The position numbers were made by a program, and so were the translations under genes. This document shows positions 1-7,035 of a stretch of 7,987 bases of DNA, in pieces. Under the pieces are notes generated by a model that saw only the letters and a list, made by a program, of their open reading frames with translations, did not search any database and was not told the DNA's origin. The stretch spans positions 1 through 7,987 of the forward strand of contig JABRVW010000170.1 of assembly GCA_039961715.1 (NCBI GenBank), in the 5' to 3' direction. This DNA is from JACQPU01 sp039961715 (GTDB taxonomy: Bacteria; Bacteroidota; Ignavibacteria; UBA10030). Each line of letters starts with the position of its first letter. The first letter of the stretch is position 1.

Positions 1-495
1 GTACACGGGGAATCCCGCCCCGGCAATCTTCCCTCCCCGGCTGAAGTCAACGATCCCAAGCCGTTCTGCAAGCTCCCAGTGAGGCTTGAGAGGGAAATCC
101 ACCTGAGGCGGTTCACCCCAGACGGACACTTCCTTGTTGTCCGCAGGAGAAGAACCGACCGGCACGGAAGGGTGGGGGAGATTGGGAATCGTCAGCATGA
201 TGCCGCGAATCTCCTCGTCGACGTCACGAAGCTCGGCGTCGATTGCCTGAATGCGTGCCTTTACGCTCTCCATTTCGCCGATCACGCTCTCGGCATTCTT
301 CCCCTCGCGCTTGAGCTTTCCCACTTCGGCGGACACCTGGTTCCGCTTCGATTTCAGTGCTTCCCCCTCCTGTATGAGGGCCCTGCGTTTCTCGTCGAGG
401 GAAAGGAGCGAGCCCAGATTTACTGTCAGGCCTTTGGCGCGTATCCCGTCCCGAACCTCCTGCAAATGTTCGCGTATGTATTTCAGATCGAGCAT
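1..495 (-). CDS. serS: Seryl-tRNA synthetase, N-terminal part (cut by the left window edge)
   Basis: The product charges tRNA-Ser (and tRNA-Sec where present) with serine in the cytoplasm. Only the first 165 codons are in the window, and the class II catalytic domain lies beyond the left edge. The start ATG at 495-493 gives the typical SerS opening MLDLKYIREH. Residues about 27-105 are the long charged antiparallel coiled coil that binds the tRNA variable arm, including a KSKRNQVSAEVGKLK segment typical of the family. Next come IPNLPHPSVPVG and a DNKEVSVWGEPP block, the usual hinge into the catalytic domain, then the FPLKPHWELAERLGIVDF region. The gene starts 26 bases after the transporter stop codon and has no obvious Shine-Dalgarno sequence. 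It may be read through from the upstream operon or have its own weak promoter. The identity is clear; only completeness cannot be judged. Confidence 0.95.
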   Translation of the reverse strand, partial: MLDLKYIREHLQEVRDGIRAKGLTVNLGSLLSLDEKRRALIQEGEALKSKRNQVSAEVGKLKREGKNAESVIGEMESVKARIQAIDAELRDVDEEIRGIMLTIPNLPHPSVPVGSSPADNKEVSVWGEPPQVDFPLKPHWELAERLGIVDFSRGGKIAGAGFPVY

Positions 496-521
496 GGGGT
501 GAAGAAGTTGGGTTCAGAAAT

Positions 522-1193
522 CTACATGCCCGCCATCGCGTTGGTGATCCACAGCGCTCCCACGCCGATGCTGGCGATCCCGGCCAATCCTTCGAACAGA
601 GGGAGCAGGCGGCCGGCGGCTGCCATGCGGGCAACAGAACCAAGAAGATACGCAAAAATTCCCATCGCTGTCATGGTACCGATCCCAAACACGAGCAGGA
701 ACGCCGCAGAGGCAAGGAGCGACTGGCTCAGCGTTAGGGGAAGAAGAACGAGAACGGATGCCGTCCCCGCGAGCCCATGGGCCGCGCCCACCAGAAACAT
801 GGAGTGCTTGTGGCGGTGGTCGGCCTCCTGGAGATGCGAGTGGAAATGAATGTGTTCCACTCCGTCGTGTTCATGCCGGTGGATGTGAATCTTCCTTCGC
901 CGGAACAAACCGGCCAAAACCCACGCACCGATGCCCATAAGCATCAATCCGACGATGGCCTCGGAAACGGATTCAAGAAGCGGGGGGACGACAAAACGGA
1001 AGGCGATGACCACCAGGCCGAACACCATGAGCACGGCGGAATGGCCCAGTCCCCATACGAGCCCGTGGAGGGCCGCCTTCCGGGCGTCGGCCGCCTTGCC
1101 GGAAAACGCCGTCACGGCGGTGATATGGTCGGCGTCGAATGCATGGATGGTGCCCAGAACGAAACCGCTGACGAGAGCGAGCATGAATTCCAT
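522..1193 (-). CDS. Nickel/cobalt transporter of the NiCoT/UreH-like family
   Basis: This is a polytopic inner-membrane protein of 223 residues with about six hydrophobic segments (roughly 2-16, 42-66, 69-97, 131-153, 158-185, 198-217). The hallmark NiCoT motif H-A-F-D-A-D-H-I is at residues 17-24 in the first segment, and the second-segment motif LGHS is at 49-52. Both contribute to metal selection in characterised NiCoT permeases. A cytosol- or periplasm-facing loop at 101-130 is very histidine-rich (11 His, many in HxH pairs) and probably binds metal. The later VGAAHGLAGTAS stretch (135-146) resembles the UreH/TauE-like branch, so the exact subfamily and the direction of transport (uptake or RcnA-type efflux) are open. 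The start ATG is 3 bases beyond the reductase stop, with an AGGAAAG about 10-16 bases upstream. A second in-frame ATG at codon 4 is an alternative. No nickel enzyme gene is nearby. Confidence 0.85.
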   Translation of the reverse strand: MEFMLALVSGFVLGTIHAFDADHITAVTAFSGKAADARKAALHGLVWGLGHSAVLMVFGLVVIAFRFVVPPLLESVSEAIVGLMLMGIGAWVLAGLFRRRKIHIHRHEHDGVEHIHFHSHLQEADHRHKHSMFLVGAAHGLAGTASVLVLLPLTLSQSLLASAAFLLVFGIGTMTAMGIFAYLLGSVARMAAAGRLLPLFEGLAGIASIGVGALWITNAMAGM

Positions 1194-1196
1194 GGA

Positions 1197-2108
1197 TCAG
1201 TTCTTTCCTGCCGATTGAAGTTCCTGTTTCAACAGTGTAGTGCCCTGTTCGATGTTGGACGTTTTGAGGCCCAGTTCTGTCTCTGCCTTCAAGGTAATCA
1301 TGGTTGTGTTCATGGGCCGCACGGCTCTCTGAGGCAGATCTGAAGTCTTAATGCGTTGGATGAGCCCCGTATCGAGACCGAACGCCCTGGCGATGCGAAC
1401 AGCAAACTCGTACCGGCTGACGGCCTCGCTTCCCGTGATGTGAAAGATCCCGGTCTTTTCAAGCTCGGCGATCTTCAGAATCCCGAATGCGAGATCGGTG
1501 ACATAGGTGGGACAGCTGATCTGATCGTCCACACACCGTATGCTTGTGCCGCTCTTGAGATTGTCAAGCACCCACAGTGCAAAGTTGCGCTTGACGCGGT
1601 ATCCGGTGCCGTACAGGACAACGGTTCTGACAATGGCATAATTGATTCCGGCGATTCTGATCGCGTTTTCACCGGCAAGTTTGCTCTTTCCGTAATAGTT
1701 CTGGGGATTCGGCCTGTCGTCCTCTCGGTAATTGCCGGTCTTGCCGTCGAAGATGTAGTCTGTGGAGACGTGAATGAGCATCGCGCCCACCTTGCGGGAC
1801 GCCTCGACCAGGTGTTCGACGCCCGTGACGTTGATCGCCCAGGCCTCTTCCCGGTGATCTTCACACCAGTCCACGTTCGTGGCACCCGCCGCGTTGATGA
1901 TCACGTCGGGCTGAAAGCTTGACACAAGGCTCTTGACGTCCGAAGCCCTTGTAAGATCAAGCTGGGTATAATCGAAGAGATGGTGATCAAAGACGAACGA
2001 CCGGTGGTGCGAGGTGTTCAGAACCTCGTATTCGGTCTGCCCCCCGAGCATCAGCGCGAGACGCTGACCCAGGAGGCCGTTGCTGCCACAGAGAAGAAAA
2101 CGCCTCAT
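1197..2108 (-). CDS. RmlD-like NAD(P)-dependent sugar-nucleotide reductase (extended SDR family)
   Basis: The 303-residue protein is an extended short-chain dehydrogenase closest in motif pattern to dTDP-4-dehydrorhamnose reductase (RmlD/RfbD). The Rossmann dinucleotide motif is GSNGLLG at 8-14. The strand INAAG (71-75) lines the cofactor, STDYIFDG (115-122) supplies the catalytic Ser/Thr, and Y139-G-K-S-K143 is the YxxxK pair. C-terminal to these, the CPTYVTDLA block (189-197) is typical of RmlD-type proteins. Its length matches RmlD (about 300). The family reduces 4-keto-6-deoxy sugar nucleotides in the cytoplasm, but no rmlA, rmlB or rmlC is present here, so the substrate cannot be named. 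The start ATG overlaps the dapD stop as ATGA, with a purine-rich GAGAG just upstream, so translation is probably coupled to dapD. A MAT2B-like or other SDR role is possible. Confidence 0.82.
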   Translation of the reverse strand: MRRFLLCGSNGLLGQRLALMLGGQTEYEVLNTSHHRSFVFDHHLFDYTQLDLTRASDVKSLVSSFQPDVIINAAGATNVDWCEDHREEAWAINVTGVEHLVEASRKVGAMLIHVSTDYIFDGKTGNYREDDRPNPQNYYGKSKLAGENAIRIAGINYAIVRTVVLYGTGYRVKRNFALWVLDNLKSGTSIRCVDDQISCPTYVTDLAFGILKIAELEKTGIFHITGSEAVSRYEFAVRIARAFGLDTGLIQRIKTSDLPQRAVRPMNTTMITLKAETELGLKTSNIEQGTTLLKQELQSAGKN

Positions 2109-2947
2109 CGAAGGCTCTCTTCGAGCGCGGTGGCGGCATCCGTACTTTCGTCGCGGTACTTCACGATCACCGGCGCGTAGAGGGACAGCCCGTGCTTTTT
2201 GGCGAACGGCTTGTCCACGCTCCGCGAGCCGGGCACAACCACCGCGCCTTCGGGAACCACCAGCGGCTGGCCGTGGGCTCCGCGAATAACGGTTCCGTTT
2301 ACCAGGTCGTACAGCGGCGTGGAACCCGTGAGGATCACCCCGGCTCCGAGGACTGCGCGTCGCTTGATCACCGTTCCCTCGTACACGCCGCAGTTGCCGC
2401 CGACAAGCACGTCGTCTTCAAGAATGACCGGGAGGGCGCCGACGGGTTCCAGGACGCCGCCGATTTGCGCCGCCGCGCTAAGGTGAACACGCTTGCCTAT
2501 TTGCGCGCAGGACCCGACAAGGGCGTGGGAATCAACCATCGTGCCTTCGTCAACAAACGCTCCCGTATTGATGTAGGCGGGCGGCATGATTACGACCCCC
2601 TTGGCGACAAATGCCCCATCACGAATGCTCGATCCACCCGGAACAAGACGGACCTGATGGTCCGGCGTGAGTTTCTTGAGAGGATAGGTGCTTTTGTCGA
2701 AATACTGGAAGGGCTCAGACATGGGGAACTCCACGAGTTCTCCCAGACGGAATCCAAGCAAGATCCCCTTTTTGACCCAGTCATTGACCTGCCAGCCGGT
2801 GGGGGAGTCAGGAGAGCGAAAAGCCGCGCGGATCTCACCGCCGTTGAGGAAGAACTTCAACTCGTGAAAGGCGCGGGTCGCCGCGGCGCGATCGAGCTGT
2901 TTTGGATCCTGATCGTAGAACGCTTCGATATGGTCCTTGAGGGGCAC
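2105..2947 (-). CDS. dapD: 2,3,4,5-tetrahydropyridine-2,6-dicarboxylate N-succinyltransferase
   Basis: DapD transfers succinyl from succinyl-CoA to tetrahydrodipicolinate, the committed step of the succinylase branch to meso-diaminopimelate and lysine. The 280-residue protein has a helical N-terminal domain (1 to about 95; note NGGEIRAAF and GWQVNDWVKKGILL), then a left-handed beta-helix of imperfect hexapeptide repeats (about 100-235), and a C-terminal tail (VVVPGSRSV). Family landmarks include PGGSSIRDGAFV, MVDSHALVGSCAQIGKRVHLSAAAQIGG in two blocks, GGVLEPVGALPVI and GSTPLYDL. The conserved catalytic Asp is D139. At the position of the second acidic residue of enterobacterial DapD (SEVVEG), this protein has CGVYEG. 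I recall that subtype from Bacteroidota/Chlorobiota. The start is GTG at 2947-2945, 8 bases after the dapA stop, with no strong Shine-Dalgarno sequence, so coupling to dapA is likely. No other plausible start lies close downstream. Confidence 0.95.
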   Translation of the reverse strand: MPLKDHIEAFYDQDPKQLDRAAATRAFHELKFFLNGGEIRAAFRSPDSPTGWQVNDWVKKGILLGFRLGELVEFPMSEPFQYFDKSTYPLKKLTPDHQVRLVPGGSSIRDGAFVAKGVVIMPPAYINTGAFVDEGTMVDSHALVGSCAQIGKRVHLSAAAQIGGVLEPVGALPVILEDDVLVGGNCGVYEGTVIKRRAVLGAGVILTGSTPLYDLVNGTVIRGAHGQPLVVPEGAVVVPGSRSVDKPFAKKHGLSLYAPVIVKYRDESTDAATALEESLR

Positions 2948-2955
2948 GGCAATCT

Positions 2956-3861
2956 TCAGAGCAAATCAAGGGATTTGAGGATCTTCCTTAGCGGATCCCG
3001 GTGACGCGCGCTGAGTTCCACCAGGGGGAGGCGGTACACTTCCTCAACCAGCCCCATCATGGCCAGAGCCGCCTTGACAGGAATGGGATTGGACTCAACG
3101 AAATTCGCGTTCATCAGAGGGAGCAGACGGTTATGGAGATCGCGGGCTTTTTCCCATTTGCCCGAGAGACAGGCTCTCACCATGGAGGAAAACAGGTTCG
3201 GTGCCTCGTTTGCCACGACCGAAATGCATCCATCACCGCCCAGGGCCATCATGGGGAGGGTGATGGCATCGTCACCGGAGAGCAGAGAAAAGTGCGCAGG
3301 CTTGTTCCGCGCGATCTCCATGATCTGCGCCAGGTTGCCCGATGCTTCCTTGACTCCGCGGATCAACGGGATTTCCTCGGCCATCCGAAGCACCGTCGCC
3401 GCCTCGATGTTTCCTCCCGTTCTGCCCGGAACGTTGTAGACGATGATCGGGATGTCAACCTCTTCGGCAATGGTGCTGAAGTGCCTGTAGTATCCCTCCT
3501 GCGTGGGCTTGTTGTAGTACGGCCCGACCACAAGCACGGCATCGGCCCCCGCCGCCTGCGCCTCGCGGGCGAGTTCGAGCGCGGTCGTCGTGCTGTTGCT
3601 CCCCGCACCGGCGATCACCAGCGCGCGTCCCGCCACATGCTCCACCACCACTTCAATGATCCTTCGCATCTCCGCCCGCGAAAGGGTCGGATTTTCTCCT
3701 GTGGTACCGAGCGGCACGAGAGCCTCGACCTTTCCCTTCAATTGATAGTCGAGCAATTGCAGAAGTGAATGTTCGTCGATCGCGCCGTTTTTCTTAAAGG
3801 GGGTTACCAGGGCGGTGCCTGTTCCCTGGAATCGCTTTTTGAAGGCCGTTCGCCATGCCAT
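2956..3861 (-). CDS. dapA: 4-hydroxy-tetrahydrodipicolinate synthase
   Basis: DapA condenses pyruvate with L-aspartate 4-semialdehyde, the first dedicated step to diaminopimelate and lysine, in the cytoplasm. The 301-residue TIM barrel shows GTTGEN at 52-57 (catalytic Thr53, equivalent to E. coli T44), GPYYNKPTQEG at 113-123 (Tyr116, equivalent to Y107), YNVPGRTG at 142-149 (catalytic Tyr142; Arg147 binds the carboxylate) and GVKEASG with Lys171 as the Schiff-base lysine. All active-site residues are intact. It is about 9 residues longer than the E. coli enzyme, mostly at the N terminus. The start is secure: an in-frame TGA lies two codons upstream of the ATG at 3861-3859, and GAGGAG precedes it. 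A 107-base gap separates it from dapB upstream, and dapD follows after 8 bases. Nothing in the protein looks odd. Allosteric lysine inhibition cannot be judged from motifs alone. Confidence 0.97.
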   Translation of the reverse strand: MAWRTAFKKRFQGTGTALVTPFKKNGAIDEHSLLQLLDYQLKGKVEALVPLGTTGENPTLSRAEMRRIIEVVVEHVAGRALVIAGAGSNSTTTALELAREAQAAGADAVLVVGPYYNKPTQEGYYRHFSTIAEEVDIPIIVYNVPGRTGGNIEAATVLRMAEEIPLIRGVKEASGNLAQIMEIARNKPAHFSLLSGDDAITLPMMALGGDGCISVVANEAPNLFSSMVRACLSGKWEKARDLHNRLLPLMNANFVESNPIPVKAALAMMGLVEEVYRLPLVELSARHRDPLRKILKSLDLL

Positions 3862-3968
3862 GGCTCAGGTTCTCCTCAGTACTGCTTCTCATAAGTGACT
3901 GTGTGTCGCAGAACTGCCTGCAAAAAGCGTTTCCAATCCATACATCCGCAGATTGATCGAAAACGGTG
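3862..3968 (-). other. 107-base dapB-dapA intergenic gap, possible second transcription entry
   Basis: This is the only sizeable break between genes in the otherwise near-continuous cluster. It is A/T-richer than its surroundings and contains the dapA Shine-Dalgarno sequence. It also holds two short palindromes, GCAGAACTGC at 3908-3917 and CAGTACTG at 3877-3884, the latter abutting the ribosome-binding site. I could not find a convincing -35/-10 pair with correct spacing, nor a GC-rich hairpin followed by a T-run. It may hold an internal promoter or a short operator, or be simple spacer. No small reading frame with a convincing start was seen. Confidence 0.4.
3872..3877 (-). promoter_or_regulatory. 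Shine-Dalgarno sequence of dapA
   Basis: On the minus strand this reads GAGGAG, with 10 bases between it and the dapA ATG. It is the strongest ribosome-binding match at any gene start in the window. That fits dapA being the one gene in the lysine block without a coupled upstream neighbour. Together with the in-frame TGA upstream of the ATG it decides the dapA start. Confidence 0.7.
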
Positions 3969-4703
3969 CTAGGTATCGAGCAGTTCCGAGACGACCTCAT
4001 CAAACGTGTGAACGCCGGTTCTCCCGCGGATCCATTCCGCCGCAAGGAGCGCGCCCAGGGCAAACCCGCGGCGGCTTTTCGCCCTGTGCACCAGCTCGAT
4101 CGTGTCGGCGGGAGAGTCGAAGAGAACCGCATGCTCGCCCACCACTGTTCCCGTCCGCAGTGAGGTGATTTGAAGCTGTTCCGGTTTCAGGGGCCCCTGC
4201 AAGGTCCCGTACACCAGCCCGGATTTCCTGGAAATCTTCTCGAGGAGCATCTTTCCCAGCATCAACGCCGTCCCGCTCGGGCTGTCGGCTTTATGACGAT
4301 GGTGCGTTTCGTGGATCGCAGCATCGTATTCGGGGGATCGGTCGACCAACGCCCCCGCCTGCCGCACGATGCGTTGAAAGATTTGCATGCCAAGCGAAAA
4401 GTTCGATCCGTACACCAGACCGACACCGGATGTGTCGATGATCCTCCTGATGGCCTCGAGATCGGATCCCCATCCGGTCGTTCCGATCACCAGCGGCTTG
4501 CGCGCCCTGCTCCACTCCTCCACATGGCGCCTGAGAGAATCCGCGCGGGCAAAATGAATGGCAACGTCCACGCGGCGCAGGTCCGCTTCGGCCGGCGCGG
4601 AGGAACGCGATGTCTGGCGCAGCGCGACTGTCCACCCGCGCTCAACGGCGGCCCCTTCCACTTCCTTTCCCATCTTTCCGTAACCGATGAGTGCAATGAT
4701 CAC
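3969..4703 (-). CDS. dapB: 4-hydroxy-tetrahydrodipicolinate reductase
   Basis: DapB uses NAD(P)H to reduce the DapA product to tetrahydrodipicolinate. The N-terminal nucleotide-binding motif is GYGKMG at 7-12. GTTGW at 74-78 and GSNFSLG at 99-105 line the cofactor and hinge region. The substrate domain has the signature E132-T-H-H-R-H-K-A-D-S-P-S-G-T-A146, with His134 and Lys138 at the positions of E. coli H159 and K163. SLRTGTVVGEH at 181-191 and FALGALLAAEW near the C terminus also match. At 244 residues it is clearly shorter than the E. coli protein (273), as in Bacteroidota-type DapB, and complete for that type. The segment AIHFARADS (48-56) replaces the more usual DFS/DFT-type stretch, a small departure. 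The ATG overlaps the lysC stop as ATGA, so translation is probably coupled. Substrates and motifs leave little doubt. Confidence 0.95.
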   Translation of the reverse strand: MIIALIGYGKMGKEVEGAAVERGWTVALRQTSRSSAPAEADLRRVDVAIHFARADSLRRHVEEWSRARKPLVIGTTGWGSDLEAIRRIIDTSGVGLVYGSNFSLGMQIFQRIVRQAGALVDRSPEYDAAIHETHHRHKADSPSGTALMLGKMLLEKISRKSGLVYGTLQGPLKPEQLQITSLRTGTVVGEHAVLFDSPADTIELVHRAKSRRGFALGALLAAEWIRGRTGVHTFDEVVSELLDT

Positions 4704-6103
4704 GACCTCACCCCATGGCTCACCGACTCGGCGATCCTTCCGGGTGAGGGAGCCGGAAAGAACTCATGGTGCAGACGCGTCACGGCTTCCACAATGTCCT
4801 CCTCATTCAGCACCAGGCTCATGTTTACTTCGGAAGCTCCCTGCGAAATCATTATGACGTTGATGTCGCCAAGCGCCCGGAATACCCGGTCGGCGACGCC
4901 CGCCGTGGCGTGCATCTGCTCTCCGACAATACATACGATTCCTTTTCGGTCATAGACGGCAACTTCGCCGACTTCCGCAAGAGCCGCCGCGATTTCTTCC
5001 AGCCGGTCCTTGTTGTCGATGGTGACTGAAACGGCCACTTCCGACGTCGTGACAAGGTCCACGGGGGTTTGGTAACGGTTGAAGACGGAGAAAATCTTTT
5101 CGAGAAATCCATACGCCATCAGCATGCGGGTGGATTGAATGTTGATGACCGTGATTCCCTTCTTGGAGGCAATCGATTTCACCGCCACATTGGACTTCGG
5201 AGGGTTGGCCGTGATCAGGGTGCCCGGAAGATCCGGCCGCCGCGAATTCAGCACACGGACGGGAATGTTCTTCCGGACGGCGGGCAGGATCGTGCTGGGG
5301 TGAAGCACCCGTGCCCCGAAGTAAGCCAGCTCCGACGCCTCGCGGAAGGAGATGACCCCCAGCTGGCGTGCATCGGGGCAGATCCGCGGATCGGCCGTGA
5401 GCACGCCGTCCACGTCGGTCCAGATCTGGATCTCCTCCGCATCGAGGGCGGCTCCAATGATGGAAGCCGAATAATCCGATCCGCCGCGCCCCAGGGTCGT
5501 TGTGACCCCTTTGCGTGTGGAACCGATGAAGCCCTGGGTGACCACGATCTTCCCGGCGGACACGTGCGGTGCGACGGTTTCCCTGAGCCGTGCGTCAATT
5601 TCGTCAAACAGGGGGCGGGCTGCCGTGAACCTGTCGTCGGTGACCATGAACGTTCTCGCATCGATCAGGACCGACGGCAGTCCTCGCTCGTCCATGGTTT
5701 CGGCGAGGATGGCGGTCGAAAGCCGTTCGCCGTACGACGCAACGGTGTCGAGCGAACGGTCCGTCAGCTCTCCCAGCAGTGCGATACCCTGACACAGATG
5801 TTTGAGTTCTTCAAAGCGACGTCGGATGTCAAGGAGCAATCTCTGGATCCTCGACCGGGAGTCGAGCAGGTTTTCCAAAATCAGAACGTGCCGTTCCAGC
5901 AAATCGTTCAGTGCCCGCGTGGCTTCGTCGTACTTTCCCTCCTGTGCCACACGGGCCGCACCCAGAAGCGTATTGGTGGCTCCGCCGATGGCAGAGAGCA
6001 CCACGAGCGGCGTACGGGACCGTTCGCGCTCGATGATGCGGATCGCGGCGTTGATCGCCGCCGCATCTTCCACCGATGTCCCTCCGAATTTCTGAACGAT
6101 CAT
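4700..6103 (-). CDS. lysC: Aspartokinase, LysC type with two ACT domains
   Basis: LysC phosphorylates L-aspartate with ATP, the entry step to lysine, methionine and threonine. The amino-acid kinase domain spans about 1-290: KFGGTSV at 5-11, VVLSAIGGATN at 34-44, SYGERLS at 123-129, TTTLGRGGSDYSAS at 201-214, and WTDVDGVLTADPR at 228-240. Two ACT regulatory domains follow (about 325-395 and 400-450). In the first, the run MLMAYGFLEKIF (337-348) and the VDLVTTSEV segment that follows closely resemble the lysine-binding region of E. coli LysC. Feedback inhibition by lysine is therefore a reasonable inference. At 467 residues it is monofunctional, without a homoserine dehydrogenase domain. The final ~18 residues form an unconserved-looking tail. 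The start ATG is 6 bases after the kinase-gene stop, has no clear Shine-Dalgarno sequence, and yields the expected MIVQKFGG opening. The stop overlaps dapB. Confidence 0.95.
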   Translation of the reverse strand: MIVQKFGGTSVEDAAAINAAIRIIERERSRTPLVVLSAIGGATNTLLGAARVAQEGKYDEATRALNDLLERHVLILENLLDSRSRIQRLLLDIRRRFEELKHLCQGIALLGELTDRSLDTVASYGERLSTAILAETMDERGLPSVLIDARTFMVTDDRFTAARPLFDEIDARLRETVAPHVSAGKIVVTQGFIGSTRKGVTTTLGRGGSDYSASIIGAALDAEEIQIWTDVDGVLTADPRICPDARQLGVISFREASELAYFGARVLHPSTILPAVRKNIPVRVLNSRRPDLPGTLITANPPKSNVAVKSIASKKGITVINIQSTRMLMAYGFLEKIFSVFNRYQTPVDLVTTSEVAVSVTIDNKDRLEEIAAALAEVGEVAVYDRKGIVCIVGEQMHATAGVADRVFRALGDINVIMISQGASEVNMSLVLNEEDIVEAVTRLHHEFFPAPSPGRIAESVSHGVRS

Positions 6104-6109
6104 GTGCGT

Positions 6110-7033
6110 CTACGCAGGAAAGAGATTCTGAACGGATTCCCGTGCCCTCTGCAGGCCTGCCGTTCCGGAGTAGGTTGTGTGCCAGGCGGCGACTTTGTTG
6201 GCAATTCCGGCCGCTCGAAGGGCCGAGTGCGTACTGAGATACTCTGCAAGAAAAGCCGCGCCGAACACATCGCCACACCCGGTGGGGTCCGGCGAGTCCG
6301 TCAGCTTGTGCCCCGGAAGGTCGTGACGGGTGATCTTCTTGTTGTGCTGTTCAAACAACGTCGCGCCGCGGGCGCCCCTCGTGATGATGAGATTCTTTAC
6401 CATGAGCGAAAGCGCCTGATGCACAAAGTCCTGTTCAGCATAGCGTTCGGGCGTCAGCCCGGCGGCTTCATCCTCGCTGAGTTGTACCGTGTCGAGCATA
6501 AAGTACCAGCGTCGCCAGTCGGAAACCGGTCGACGGAACCTCTTGAATTCATGATCGATCCCAAGGCTGAGGGAGTGCGTATCAAACGTAAGTAACGTTC
6601 CTCGCTCCCGGGTTTCCATCCGGATGGCATCAAGCGTCTCAAGCGTGATATCGAATCCGGAGATCATGTTGATGTGAATTCCATCCGCCTCCAGAAACGG
6701 CCTGATGTTCTCGATGGGAATGGGCCGGGCAATATTCTTTGAGCACTCGATCCGCGCGCCGCCCTCGCCGTAGAAAAGATGCACGTCATTGGTCGGTCCC
6801 TTAAACCGATACACGCCGGCGATGTCCACGTTCGGAAACTGCTTCAGCCAGTCCAGGAACCGGTCGTAATCGTCCTCGCCCACTCCGACGACCGGAAGAA
6901 CCCGCGCTTCATGCATCATCGTGGCGAGCGTGGCGATGGAATAGACAATACCACCGAAATCGCGGACCGGCTTATCCTGGTTCGGAAGATGAAGCGTGTC
7001 AAGACAAAGATGGCCGATGACGGTGACGGTCAC
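6110..7033 (-). CDS. PfkB-family carbohydrate kinase, substrate unknown
   Basis: The 307-residue protein belongs to the ribokinase/PfkB fold. The best marker is the C-terminal signature DPTGCGDVFGAAFL at 249-262, with Asp255 as the presumed catalytic base and TGCGD forming the anion hole. The central strand LIITRGARGATLF (215-227) is the usual ATP-site lead-in. The N-terminal glycine pair is present as DFGGIV (25-30), but the following residues are YSIATLA rather than the common N-containing stretch. The NxxE magnesium motif appears as QLSE (184-187), with Gln for Asn. It is a cytoplasmic enzyme that phosphorylates a sugar, nucleoside or similar alcohol; the substrate cannot be named. The start is GTG at 7033-7031, only 2 bases past the stop of the HisA-like gene, so the two are probably coupled. 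Adenosine- or ribokinase-like activity is possible. Confidence 0.85.
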   Translation of the reverse strand: MTVTVIGHLCLDTLHLPNQDKPVRDFGGIVYSIATLATMMHEARVLPVVGVGEDDYDRFLDWLKQFPNVDIAGVYRFKGPTNDVHLFYGEGGARIECSKNIARPIPIENIRPFLEADGIHINMISGFDITLETLDAIRMETRERGTLLTFDTHSLSLGIDHEFKRFRRPVSDWRRWYFMLDTVQLSEDEAAGLTPERYAEQDFVHQALSLMVKNLIITRGARGATLFEQHNKKITRHDLPGHKLTDSPDPTGCGDVFGAAFLAEYLSTHSALRAAGIANKVAAWHTTYSGTAGLQRARESVQNLFPA

Positions 7034-7035
7034 GA

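Noticed and set aside
79..1922. Plus-strand open frames at 79-849, 777-1343 and 1356-1922
   Set aside because: All are codon-register antisense shadows of serS, the transporter gene and the reductase gene, with no start context or conserved motif.
2192..3768. Long plus-strand open frames at 2192-3004 and 3001-3768 opposite dapD and dapA
   Set aside because: Both are in codon register with the minus-strand genes and are explained by the same avoidance of TTA, CTA and TCA codons. Their products are low-complexity Arg/His-rich with no family resemblance.
5069..6595. A 508-codon plus-strand open frame opposite lysC and the kinase gene
   Set aside because: It is in exact codon register with both minus-strand genes, which happen to share a frame. 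Plus-strand stops there would need TTA, CTA or TCA codons in the real genes, which are rare at this base composition. The translation shows no recognisable domain, whereas the minus strand encodes clear LysC and PfkB motifs.
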